NCBI RefSeq assembly: GCF_032393985.1
Contig: NZ_CP135918.1
Coordinates: 2,418,001-2,482,000, forward strand
Length of the DNA stretch: 64,000 nt
Reading direction: 5' to 3'
Origin: Fischerella sp. JS2
GTDB taxonomy: Bacteria > Cyanobacteriota > Cyanobacteriia > Cyanobacteriales > Nostocaceae
This document shows positions 43,912 through 51,796 of the stretch, piece by piece; the stretch's first letter is position 1, and every line of letters starts with the position of its first letter. The notes beneath the pieces were generated by a model. The model did no database searches and was not told the DNA's origin. It saw only the letters and a list, made by a program, of their open reading frames with translations. The position numbers and the translations under genes were made by a program.

Positions 43912-44787
43912 ATGTTTCTAGTTACAGGAGCTTCAGGAGGAATTGGTCGTCGTGTCGTGCGAATTCTGCGCGATCGCGAAATGTCAGTCAGAGCATTTGT
44001 TCGTCTCACTTCGCGTTATGGAGAGTTAGAACATCGGGGTGCTGAAATTTTTATTGGTGATTTAGAACAACAAAAAGATATTCACAAAGCTTGTCAAGGT
44101 GTTCAGTACATTATCAGCACTCATGGTTCTGATGGCAATCCCATAGCTTTGGACTACCGCGCCAATATAGAACTCATTGACCAAGCAAAAGTAAATGGAG
44201 TGCAACATTTTGTATTAATTTCTGTACTAGGAACTGACCGGGGATATGAAGATGCGCCGGTGTTCAAAGCAAAACGAGCAGTAGAAAGATATTTAGAAAG
44301 CAGTGGCTTAAATTACACTATTTTACGACCAGCTGGATTAGCATCTAACTTGCTGCCATTGGCAGAGCGATTTCGAGAAACAGGGGTGTACTTGCTAATT
44401 GGCGACCCTAAAAACCGGACTTCAATTGTGAGTACAGACGATTTAGCAAGGATGGTAGTCGATTCTGTGACAGTTGCAGGCGCTCGCAATCAAATTTTAC
44501 CTGTTGGAGGGCCAGAAATTTTATTACGAGAAGATATTCCCAGAATTTTCGGTCGCATCTTTAACAAAGAGCCAATTATAATTAATCCGCCACTATTTAT
44601 GATTGATGGATTGCGTGGTGTGTTGGGTTTTATTAATCCTCAAGTACAAAAAAATTTGGGAACCTTCCGCACATTGCTGGCAAACGAATTTTTCTGTACA
44701 ACTGAAGAAATTGCCAACTTAGAAACGATTTTTGGTTTTGAGTTGGAAACACTAGAACATTTTTTACGGCGTTATTTAGCAGTTTAA
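43912..44787 (+). CDS. NmrA/atypical SDR-family NAD(P)-binding protein
   Basis: A 291-residue protein. The Rossmann dinucleotide loop is TGASGGIGRRV (residues 5-15), with R30/R35 nearby suggesting NADP. The pattern FVLISVLGTDRGYEDAPVFK followed by LNYTILRPAGLASNLLPLAE belongs to the atypical SDR group that includes NmrA and Ycf39 proteins. These lack the usual YxxxK catalytic pair and may act as redox sensors or assembly factors; the role here is open. Preceded only by simple repeats. ATG 43912. Confidence 0.87.
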   Translation: MFLVTGASGGIGRRVVRILRDREMSVRAFVRLTSRYGELEHRGAEIFIGDLEQQKDIHKACQGVQYIISTHGSDGNPIALDYRANIELIDQAKVNGVQHFVLISVLGTDRGYEDAPVFKAKRAVERYLESSGLNYTILRPAGLASNLLPLAERFRETGVYLLIGDPKNRTSIVSTDDLARMVVDSVTVAGARNQILPVGGPEILLREDIPRIFGRIFNKEPIIINPPLFMIDGLRGVLGFINPQVQKNLGTFRTLLANEFFCTTEEIANLETIFGFELETLEHFLRRYLAV

Positions 44788-44855
44788 ATTGGTTAGTGGT
44801 TAGTGGTTAGTGGATAGTAGTTAGTGGGTAAACTAATCAACTACTAACTACTAAT

Positions 44856-44885
44856 GTACAGACGCGATGTTTCTCGCGTCTCTAC
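44856..44885. repeat. Palindromic repeat, GACGCGA family, copy 4
   Basis: GTACAGACGCGATGTTTCTCGCGTCTCTAC lies between the SDR and HlyD genes (written here as arms GTACAGACGCGA and TCGCGTCTCTAC). It is flanked by TTAGTGGTTAGTGG words at 44790-44830. Confidence 0.8.
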
Positions 44886-44900
44886 CCACTAACTTCTAAT

Positions 44901-44930
44901 GTACAGACGCGATGTTCCTCGCGTCTGTAC
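44901..44930. repeat. Palindromic repeat, GACGCGA family, copy 5
   Basis: Arms GTACAGACGCGA and TCGCGTCTGTAC, perfect complements, 15 bases after copy 4; the two copies with flanking CACTAACTTCTAA words form a direct duplication of about 45 bases. Confidence 0.8.
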
Positions 44931-44967
44931 CCACTAACTTCTAACTAATAACCACCAACAAACTTTT

Positions 44968-46464
44968 ATGAGATACTCCCTAGCTGCAAATGCTGCTCAA
45001 GCACGTCAAACAAAACAAAGATTTGCCAAACCAGACGAACAACTTTCTTATGAATTGGGTAAGGCGGTGCAAGAATTACCGCCTTTGTATACAAGATTAT
45101 TAGCAGGAACAATTAGTGTAATCGTGTTTGGGGCGATCACATGGGCGCATTTTTCCCAGGTAGATGAAGTGGCGACAGCAAGCGGAGAGTTAATTGCTTC
45201 TAGTCAAGTACGACCGATTACATCTCTAGGAAATGGTTCAATTTTAGCTGTGAAAGTTAAAGAAGGCGATCGCGTTAATAAAGGTCAGACTTTAATCGAA
45301 CGTGACCCAGATTTACAACAATCTGATGTTGTACGCCTCAGCAAATCTGCCAATTTAATCAAAGAAGACTTACGACGTTTGGATGCAGAACGTACAGGAG
45401 TAACAACCACAGGTACACAACTGCAAGATCAACTTTTGACTTCGCGTCTACAAGATTACAAAGCACGTCAAGCAGCAGCAGAAGCAGAAGCAAATCGTCA
45501 AAAGGCGTTGATGGAACAAGCAAAAGTCCGCCTTACCCGATTGCAGGATAACTTAGTTAACGCCCAAACAAGCCTTGCTAACGCCAAAACCAACCTCGTC
45601 AATGCCAAAAGTCTCCGAGAAAAAGTCGTTAGCAACTTGGCGATCGCTCAAAAAAGAGAACAAGGGTTACGCACTCTCGATAATTCTGGTGCCATACCTA
45701 GAATAGATTACCTAGAAGCACAAGACAGACTTAATCGTGCCAAAGCAGAAATCACTAGAGCCAATGATGAAGTCACCAACGCTCAAAATAAAATCACAGA
45801 GGCACAAGATAAAGTCATATCTCTAAAAAAAGATATTGATGCCCAAAAGCAAGAAATTCTCCAAGCTCAAGCAGCTTATCAAGCTGCTAGCACTCAAGCA
45901 CAGCGTTTGGCTTCAGAACGTTTAAGTGAAATTTTGACCCAAATAAATAAGCGTAAAGAAGAACTCACCAACGTTCAAGGTCAACTGGATCAAGCCCAAA
46001 AGCAGCGACAGTTAGAAACTATTGAAGCTCCAGTCTCTGGAACTGTCTATAGAGTCAAAGCTACTAAAGGACCTGTACAATCAGGTGAAGAATTACTTTC
46101 TATTCTGCCAGATGGAGAAGAATTGCTATTAGAAGTCAAAGTCCTCAACCGTGATATCGGTTTTATTCGGGAAGGAATGAAAGCAAAAATTAAAATGGCA
46201 ACCTTCCCATTTCAGGAATTTGGCGTTATCGATGGAGAAGTTCTTCAAGTCAGTCCCAACGCCATTATTGATAAAGAATTAGGTTTAGTTTTCCCCACTA
46301 GAATCAAGCTAGACAAACACTCCTTGATAGTGCGGGGTCAAGAAGTAGCCTTCACTCCTGGTATGGCTGCCAATGGTGAAATTGTCACCCGTAAAAAGTC
46401 AGTTTTGACTTTCATTTTAGAACCTGTAACTCGCAGATTCAGCGAAGCATTTTCTGTCAGGTAG
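44968..46464 (+). CDS. HlyD-family periplasmic adaptor
   Basis: A 498-residue membrane-fusion protein that links an inner-membrane ABC exporter to TolC. After a cytoplasmic segment (1-48) there is one helix (about 49-68, LAGTISVIVFGAITWAHFSQ). The lipoyl half-motifs are GSILAVKVKEGDRVNKGQTL and, at the C side, ETIEAPVSGTVYRVKATKG; between them lies a long coiled coil (about 125-345). No partner ABC transporter is adjacent; the neighbour downstream is a convergent clostripain-like protease. In Nostocales such adaptors serve polysaccharide, glycolipid or protein export. Confidence 0.9.
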   Translation: MRYSLAANAAQARQTKQRFAKPDEQLSYELGKAVQELPPLYTRLLAGTISVIVFGAITWAHFSQVDEVATASGELIASSQVRPITSLGNGSILAVKVKEGDRVNKGQTLIERDPDLQQSDVVRLSKSANLIKEDLRRLDAERTGVTTTGTQLQDQLLTSRLQDYKARQAAAEAEANRQKALMEQAKVRLTRLQDNLVNAQTSLANAKTNLVNAKSLREKVVSNLAIAQKREQGLRTLDNSGAIPRIDYLEAQDRLNRAKAEITRANDEVTNAQNKITEAQDKVISLKKDIDAQKQEILQAQAAYQAASTQAQRLASERLSEILTQINKRKEELTNVQGQLDQAQKQRQLETIEAPVSGTVYRVKATKGPVQSGEELLSILPDGEELLLEVKVLNRDIGFIREGMKAKIKMATFPFQEFGVIDGEVLQVSPNAIIDKELGLVFPTRIKLDKHSLIVRGQEVAFTPGMAANGEIVTRKKSVLTFILEPVTRRFSEAFSVR

Positions 46465-46481
46465 TGATTGGTGGTTGGTAG

Positions 46482-46511
46482 GTACAGACGCGATGTTCCT
46501 CGCGTCTGTAC
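46482..46511. repeat. Palindromic repeat, GACGCGA family, copy 6
   Basis: Arms GTACAGACGCGA and TCGCGTCTGTAC, perfect complements, 17 bases after the HlyD stop codon and identical in arms to copy 5. It could act as an RNA hairpin at the mRNA end. Confidence 0.8.
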
Positions 46512-46597
46512 AATAGTATTTGGTTGTTTTATTATTATTGACCCCTCACACTCCCCCTTGTCTCCCTGGTCCCCAATCCTGATCCCCGATCCCCTAA

Positions 46598-48094
46598 CTA
46601 CGCAGTTTGCCACCAACGCAAAAACTCATCCCAGGTGGTATCTGCGGCAAAATCGAGATTAGAACTATTGTAGTAACTGTCAACAGACTTACCTCGTGTT
46701 TGGAAACTGATAGCCAAACCAGTAGCCCGTTCATCGGCAGAATAATTGCTGATAACTAGACTATTGTAAGCATCAACAACCATGAGAGCAGCATCACGGA
46801 TCATACTAGTCATAGTTATGTCATTTATCACCCCAGCAAGAATCGAACCTAAATCACGATATTCAGGATAGTACCCGTCACCAAAATTCACAGAACTAGC
46901 ACGATATGTCTCTAATTTCATGCGATCGCTCAATGTAGAGACATTCATGAAAATAGTCGCAAACTGACTCAAGGTATTAGATAAGTTGTTGGGATTACTA
47001 GACCTAAGTTTAACCAAATCAATAGCTGATAGTGTCTCCTGAACGCCAGTATCTAAAGGCCCGTAATAATCTCCAAAGCCCTTGACAATAGCACTACCAA
47101 ACTCAGCAGCTGTCATCTTAGAATTTGCAGTTAGATCAGATAGTACTCTGGTGTAGTTCCAACCTTGCCCGGGTGTTAATTCTTCTGCTGCTACCATTAC
47201 CGAAGCATGATTTCTGATCTGATAAGCAAACTCTGTCATACCCATCAGACAAGCATCAGCACCAACTACATCAACTGTGTCAGAAAGATTAGCTAAAGCA
47301 GCGCTAATTTCCTTTAGTTCTAGGCGGTCACTTTGATTACTATCGTCCCAGCATATGCCATCGTAGCCACCACCGTGATTCCATAGCACCAGAGCGTAGT
47401 TATTGGCTTTGTAGTTGGTCATCGACCAGTTTATAAAATCGCTAAGAGTGCTTTGAGCGCCCATATTTGCTTCGTCAATGCTTGTTCCCCAGCTACTACC
47501 AGGCTTATCCCATTGTCTGACAAGTCCTCGCCGAGTATCTGTCCAGTTATCATATCTGGAGTCGTATCCAGAAATCCGATCCATCTGTACAACAATATTG
47601 ACGTTTGCTGTGGAGCCAACCTTACCCATTTCTAGAAAGTCTTGAATACCATAGTTTTCTAGATTGTTATCAGCATCAAGGTAAACCATAAAAGTCCAAT
47701 CAGCAGTAGTAGGTGGAGTAACCACTTCTGATTTGGCAGAAACTCCTAGTTTATAGTTAGTACTGCCACTTGCTGAGTAAACTTTAATAAAATAATTACC
47801 ACCATCCAAAGTAGTCTGGATCGACTCAGACTTTCTACTAGTCTGATAAGAACCTGCAATTATTTCATTTGTATCAACCTGACCATTAGAGTTAGCATCC
47901 CTAATCAACTGTACGTCTGCGTTAGCAGTCAGTCCACTGAGAGAAAGATTAAAACTACTACGTCCACTGAGATTAAAACTATAAAAATCAACTGTATCGG
48001 AACGACCTACCCAATCTTGTATTGATTGGGTATCTGAAGTAACATTTAAAGCTTTAGCGCTGTTTAATGTATTATCCCTGGAATTAGCACGCAT
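46598..48094 (-). CDS. Clostripain-related (C11) cysteine peptidase with N-terminal PPC domain
   Basis: A 498-residue protein. Residues about 5-125 form a bacterial pre-peptidase C-terminal (PPC) domain, a beta sandwich (DTVDFYSFNLSGRSSFNLSL; GGNYFIKVYSASGSTNYKL). The C11 peptidase follows, starting WTFMVYLDADNNLENYGIQD; the catalytic His240 is in WNHGGGYDG and Cys282 in GADACLMGM. The PPC domain is here at the N-terminus although it usually sits behind a peptidase. No Sec signal peptide is visible, so secretion, if any, would use another route such as a type I system; an HlyD gene faces it. Confidence 0.9.
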   Translation of the reverse strand: MRANSRDNTLNSAKALNVTSDTQSIQDWVGRSDTVDFYSFNLSGRSSFNLSLSGLTANADVQLIRDANSNGQVDTNEIIAGSYQTSRKSESIQTTLDGGNYFIKVYSASGSTNYKLGVSAKSEVVTPPTTADWTFMVYLDADNNLENYGIQDFLEMGKVGSTANVNIVVQMDRISGYDSRYDNWTDTRRGLVRQWDKPGSSWGTSIDEANMGAQSTLSDFINWSMTNYKANNYALVLWNHGGGYDGICWDDSNQSDRLELKEISAALANLSDTVDVVGADACLMGMTEFAYQIRNHASVMVAAEELTPGQGWNYTRVLSDLTANSKMTAAEFGSAIVKGFGDYYGPLDTGVQETLSAIDLVKLRSSNPNNLSNTLSQFATIFMNVSTLSDRMKLETYRASSVNFGDGYYPEYRDLGSILAGVINDITMTSMIRDAALMVVDAYNSLVISNYSADERATGLAISFQTRGKSVDSYYNSSNLDFAADTTWDEFLRWWQTA

Positions 48095-48521
48095 AATATC
48101 TTAGCTTCTTTTGAAATTGTAAAAATGTAAGTCTCAAATCCTTGCTATCCAAGGAAAGACAGTAGTTAAATACTGCTATTTATAAACCAGAAATAGCTAG
48201 GGTATACTTACGTAATTACAAAATCAAGAAAAGCTAAAGATACAAGCAATCTTTATAAAAAATGTTGGGAATACATATTAAATATCTCAAAATTTATACA
48301 CTATGAAACTAGGAAATAGGAACGAGAAAATCTCTGGATTTATGGTGCGATTGAACTAATGAGTGGAAAACATTTCCAACATGAATACCCTAAACTCAAT
48401 AGTGACTATTTTCAGCAGTTTTTGGACTGGTTCTCTCAAAAATTAGGCAGGGATTTGTGTAAGTTGTAAATTTAGCGTTTGAGCGATCGCAGTGTCAAAC
48501 TGCTATTGTCTGCCCGTTTTT
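48095..48521. other. Spacer upstream of the C11 peptidase
   Basis: About 425 bases, A/T-rich, with no gene. It holds the promoter of the peptidase gene on its left end and the 3' end of ilvA on its right. No terminator with a convincing U tract was seen. Confidence 0.4.
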
Positions 48522-50033
48522 CTACCCCAAAAACAGCTTGTAGGCTGGATTCTTATTTTCATCCCAGTAACGATAGCCGAGAGTATCCAAAAAAGCCTGC
48601 CACTCTTCCATCTCATGGGGAGGAACCTGTATCCCTACCACTATCCTGCCGTAATCTGCTCCATTATTGCGGTAGTGGAACATACTAATATTCCAGTTAG
48701 GACTCATAGAATCTACAAACTTCATTAATGCACCAGGGCGTTCGGGAAACTCGAAACGATAAAGCAATTCATTGTGAGCCAGGAGAGAGTGTCCACCTAC
48801 CATATGGCGCAGGTGTAATTTTGTTAGTTCGTCATCGGTTAAGTCGATTGTTTTAAACCCGCAGCTTTCAAAAGTTGCAACTAGCTTTGCGCGATCGCTA
48901 CGATTTTCGATTTGCACACCCACAAAAATATGAGCTTCTTTTTGATCGGCAATGCGATAGTTAAACTCAGTTAAATTGCGTCTGCCCATGCATTGGCAAA
49001 ACTTACGCAGACTACCCGCTTCCTCTGGAATTGTCACTGCAAAGATGGCTTCACGGCGTTCACCCAATTCTGCTCGTTCTGCAACAAAGCGGAGGCGGTC
49101 AAAGTTCATATTCGCACCACAGGCAACAGCAATTAATGTCTGTCCCTGGATTTGTTCCCGTTCTACATAAGCTTTAGCACCTGCGATTGCCAATGCCCCC
49201 GCAGGTTCAACAATAGAACGTGTATCTTCAAATACATCTTTTATTGCTGCACAAGTACCATCTGTATCAACTAAAATAATGTCATCCACATACTGTTGAC
49301 ACAGCCGAAACGTTTCTTCTCCGACTTCTCGCACTGCTACACCGTCAGCAAATAAGCCGACTTGAGACAAACGTACTCGTTTGCCCGCGCGCAAAGATTG
49401 ATACATTGCATCTGCATCTACTGGCTCAACACCAATAATTTTTATCTCTGGACGCAACCGTTTCACATAAGCTGCAATTCCAGAAATCAATCCACCCCCG
49501 CCAATTGCTACAAAAATTGCATGAATCGGTTGCTGACATTGCCGTAAAATCTCCATCCCAATAGTTCCCTGTCCAGCAATGACATCGGGATCATCAAAAG
49601 GATGAATAAATGTTAAGCCTTTTTCTGCTTCTAGCTGACGAGCATAAGCATAAGCATCATCATAAGTATCCCCGTGTAATACTACCTCACCACCACGCGC
49701 CCTCACTGCATCTATCTTTACCTGGGGTGTGGTTACAGGCATAACGATAATGGCTCGTGTTCCCAATTCTCGCGCACCAAGAGCAACCCCTTGAGCATGA
49801 TTTCCCGCAGATGCAGCAATCACACCTTGGGCGAGTAGATCCGGCGGCAGATTTGCCATCTTGTTATAAGCGCCACGTAACTTAAAGGAAAATACTGACT
49901 GCATATCTTCGCGTTTTAGCAGTAGCTTATTGTTCAGCCGTGCAGACAAATTGGGAGCGTATTCTAATGGTGTTTCTTGGGCAACATCGTAAACGCGGGC
50001 AGTCAGAATTTGTACTAGGTAGTCACAGAGCAT
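48522..50033 (-). CDS. ilvA: Threonine ammonia-lyase, biosynthetic
   Basis: A 503-residue PLP enzyme that deaminates threonine to 2-oxobutanoate, first step of isoleucine synthesis. ATG 50033 is chosen over the longer frame to 50123 since it gives MLCDYLVQILTARVYDVAQE and the family's usual length. PLP-binding Lys is in SVFSFKLRGAYNKM, followed by ASAGNHAQGVA and the Gly loop AIGGGGLISG. The C-terminus has two ACT-like regulatory domains (about 330-503: REAIFAVTIPEEAGSLRKFC, YRFEFPERPGALMKF), so isoleucine feedback inhibition is expected. Single gene. Confidence 0.95.
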   Translation of the reverse strand: MLCDYLVQILTARVYDVAQETPLEYAPNLSARLNNKLLLKREDMQSVFSFKLRGAYNKMANLPPDLLAQGVIAASAGNHAQGVALGARELGTRAIIVMPVTTPQVKIDAVRARGGEVVLHGDTYDDAYAYARQLEAEKGLTFIHPFDDPDVIAGQGTIGMEILRQCQQPIHAIFVAIGGGGLISGIAAYVKRLRPEIKIIGVEPVDADAMYQSLRAGKRVRLSQVGLFADGVAVREVGEETFRLCQQYVDDIILVDTDGTCAAIKDVFEDTRSIVEPAGALAIAGAKAYVEREQIQGQTLIAVACGANMNFDRLRFVAERAELGERREAIFAVTIPEEAGSLRKFCQCMGRRNLTEFNYRIADQKEAHIFVGVQIENRSDRAKLVATFESCGFKTIDLTDDELTKLHLRHMVGGHSLLAHNELLYRFEFPERPGALMKFVDSMSPNWNISMFHYRNNGADYGRIVVGIQVPPHEMEEWQAFLDTLGYRYWDENKNPAYKLFLG

Positions 50034-50123
50034 GGGCGTTAACAGGTTGATAGATGCCAGATAGAGGATAATTTTACGGCACTTTTGTACCTGTAAACTC
50101 AGTAAACAGTTATCAGTGATCAC

Positions 50124-50423
50124 AAAATAAAGTGACCCATAACGTGAATTAAAAAATTCGATAACATACCAAATAACACCGATTCACCTACGGAAAATCC
50201 ATCTGTATCATCTGTACTAATCGGTGTGCATCTCTTGAAAAGTTTGTAGACACGGAGTTGCTTAAGGTAAGGGTGCGGAGGTTTCCTCCGTACTCTACCT
50301 TGAAGCCGCGCAAAGCCCGCCTTCAAAGCAGCGTCCCGGAGGGAACTTCAAAGCTTTTCAAGAGGGTGGTCGATAAAAAATGATTTTGTACCACACGCAA
50401 AAATTCACATCAGGTTGTCACTC
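50124..50423. repeat. Repeat-filled spacer between ilvA and yidD
   Basis: Holds ATCGGTGTGCATCTCTTG (the CACCGAT family) near 50218-50236, then GTAGACACGGAGTTGCTTAAGG and GAAGCCGCGCAAAGCCCGCC, inverted relatives of the TAGACGCGC element, between about 50245 and 50345. No gene. Confidence 0.6.
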
Positions 50424-50711
50424 TTAAATCGGTATACAACAGGGAATAACGATACATCCACCTTCTGCACGTTGACTTTGTATCTGAGCAGATAATTTAC
50501 ACGCTTTGAATCTTTGGGGAGCCATTTGTATAGCTGTGAGCAAATTTTGGTTAATCAGTAAACGCTTCACATAATCAGAACAAGACTCACCCCCATAGAG
50601 TAACCGATGGGGACATGAAAAACCCTTGCGAGGAGACAGATGTTTTTGATAAGTATTGAGTGATGCGATCGCAGCTTGGGTTACAAAAGTCTCAATCGTA
50701 CTGACTGACAT
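50424..50711 (-). CDS. yidD: Membrane protein insertion efficiency factor, YidD-like
   Basis: A 95-residue protein starting at ATG 50711 (a GTG at 50738 would add nine residues). It has the YidD pattern: an amphipathic N-terminal helix with AIASLNTYQKHLSPRKGFSC, then HRLLYGGESCSDYVKRLL with spaced Cys, and a C-terminal Cys cluster (GGCIVIPCCIPI). This diverged form is common in cyanobacteria. In E. coli YidD sits beside yidC and helps membrane insertion; here no yidC or rnpA is near. Function is by family only. Confidence 0.75.
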   Translation of the reverse strand: MSVSTIETFVTQAAIASLNTYQKHLSPRKGFSCPHRLLYGGESCSDYVKRLLINQNLLTAIQMAPQRFKACKLSAQIQSQRAEGGCIVIPCCIPI

Positions 50712-50876
50712 AGAACAGATAGTGATAGAAACTACCACTTCATCTTCTAACCAACATTAGCTGCTATGACTCTATCAACAGGTTTAATTTGCGTACTAGG
50801 TCTAATTGCCTGCTGTGAATAAAATTTGACTAAAATCAAATATCGGTGAACTTCATTTTCATTCACAATTAATATT

Positions 50877-51716
50877 ATGAGTTTTTCTAGCCGCAACTTA
50901 CAAGTAAAAAACATAGGGACGTACATTATATTAAGTGCGATCGCAGTAGTGACGCTTTTCCCCTTATTTTGGCTTGTCAGTACTGCACTCAAATCTCAAA
51001 CAGAAAATATCTTTCAGTCACCACCACAGTTATTACCAAGTCAACCCACTTTTGAGAACTTTGTTAGCGTTTGGCAATCTAATCCTTTTGGACAATACTT
51101 ATTTAACAGTACTTTGGTCGCTGTGCTAACTGTAGGATTAAACTTACTGTTTTGCGCTTTGGCTGCTTATCCTTTAGCGAGACTGTCATTTCCAGGCAGA
51201 GACTGGATTTTTATCGCGATTATTTCCACAATTATGATCCCGTTTCAAATTGTGATGATCCCCCTATACATTTTGACAGTCCAGTTAGGTTTAAGAAACA
51301 CTTATTTAGGCATAATTTTTCCTAGCTTAGCTTCTGCCTTTGGTATTTTTCTGTTGCGACAAGCTTTTATGAGTGTGCCAAAAGAGATGGAAGAAGCAGC
51401 ACGTATGGATGGCTGTTCAGAGTTAGGTATATGGTGGCATGTAATGTTACCAGCGGTTCGTCCCGCATTAGTCACTTTGGCAATTTTCGTTTTTATTGGT
51501 TCTTGGAGTGACTTTTTGTGGCCTTTGATTGTGATTCAAGATGAAAGCTTGTACACCCTACCTTTAGGTGTAGCAAAACTAGCAGGTACTTTTTCTCTTG
51601 ATTGGCGGTTAGTAGCTGCTGGCTCAGTAATTTCTATTCTGCCAGTAATGATATTATTTCTCTTTCTACAACGCTACATCGTACCGACAGAAACTGGTAG
51701 CGGCGTGAAAGGATAA
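50877..51716 (+). CDS. Carbohydrate ABC importer permease, MalG-like
   Basis: A 279-residue permease with six helices. The first helix (about 13-33) is followed by an external loop TENIFQSPPQLLPSQPTFEN, and the coupling EAA loop is EMEEAARMDGCSELGIWWHV (about residues 170-190), typical of MalG/UgpE-type sugar permeases. The partner MalF-type permease, ATPase and binding protein are not in the window, so the subunits are encoded elsewhere. ATG 50877 is preceded by A/T-rich sequence. Sugar specificity unknown; cyanobacterial relatives import sucrose, trehalose or glucosylglycerol. Confidence 0.88.
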   Translation: MSFSSRNLQVKNIGTYIILSAIAVVTLFPLFWLVSTALKSQTENIFQSPPQLLPSQPTFENFVSVWQSNPFGQYLFNSTLVAVLTVGLNLLFCALAAYPLARLSFPGRDWIFIAIISTIMIPFQIVMIPLYILTVQLGLRNTYLGIIFPSLASAFGIFLLRQAFMSVPKEMEEAARMDGCSELGIWWHVMLPAVRPALVTLAIFVFIGSWSDFLWPLIVIQDESLYTLPLGVAKLAGTFSLDWRLVAAGSVISILPVMILFLFLQRYIVPTETGSGVKG

Positions 51717-51796
51717 ATTGAATCAGTGATCACTTAACAGTGCTCAGTGATCAATAAATGATAACTGTTAACTGATCACTGAATTTAGGAGACACT
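51717..51796. repeat. TGATCACTG / GTTAACTGATCACTG repeats
   Basis: CAGTGATCACTTAACAGTG, CAGTGATCAA and GTTAACTGATCACTGAA lie in tandem between convergent genes and can pair with one another. The same family occurs near 6418, 27728 and 50110. Confidence 0.6.
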
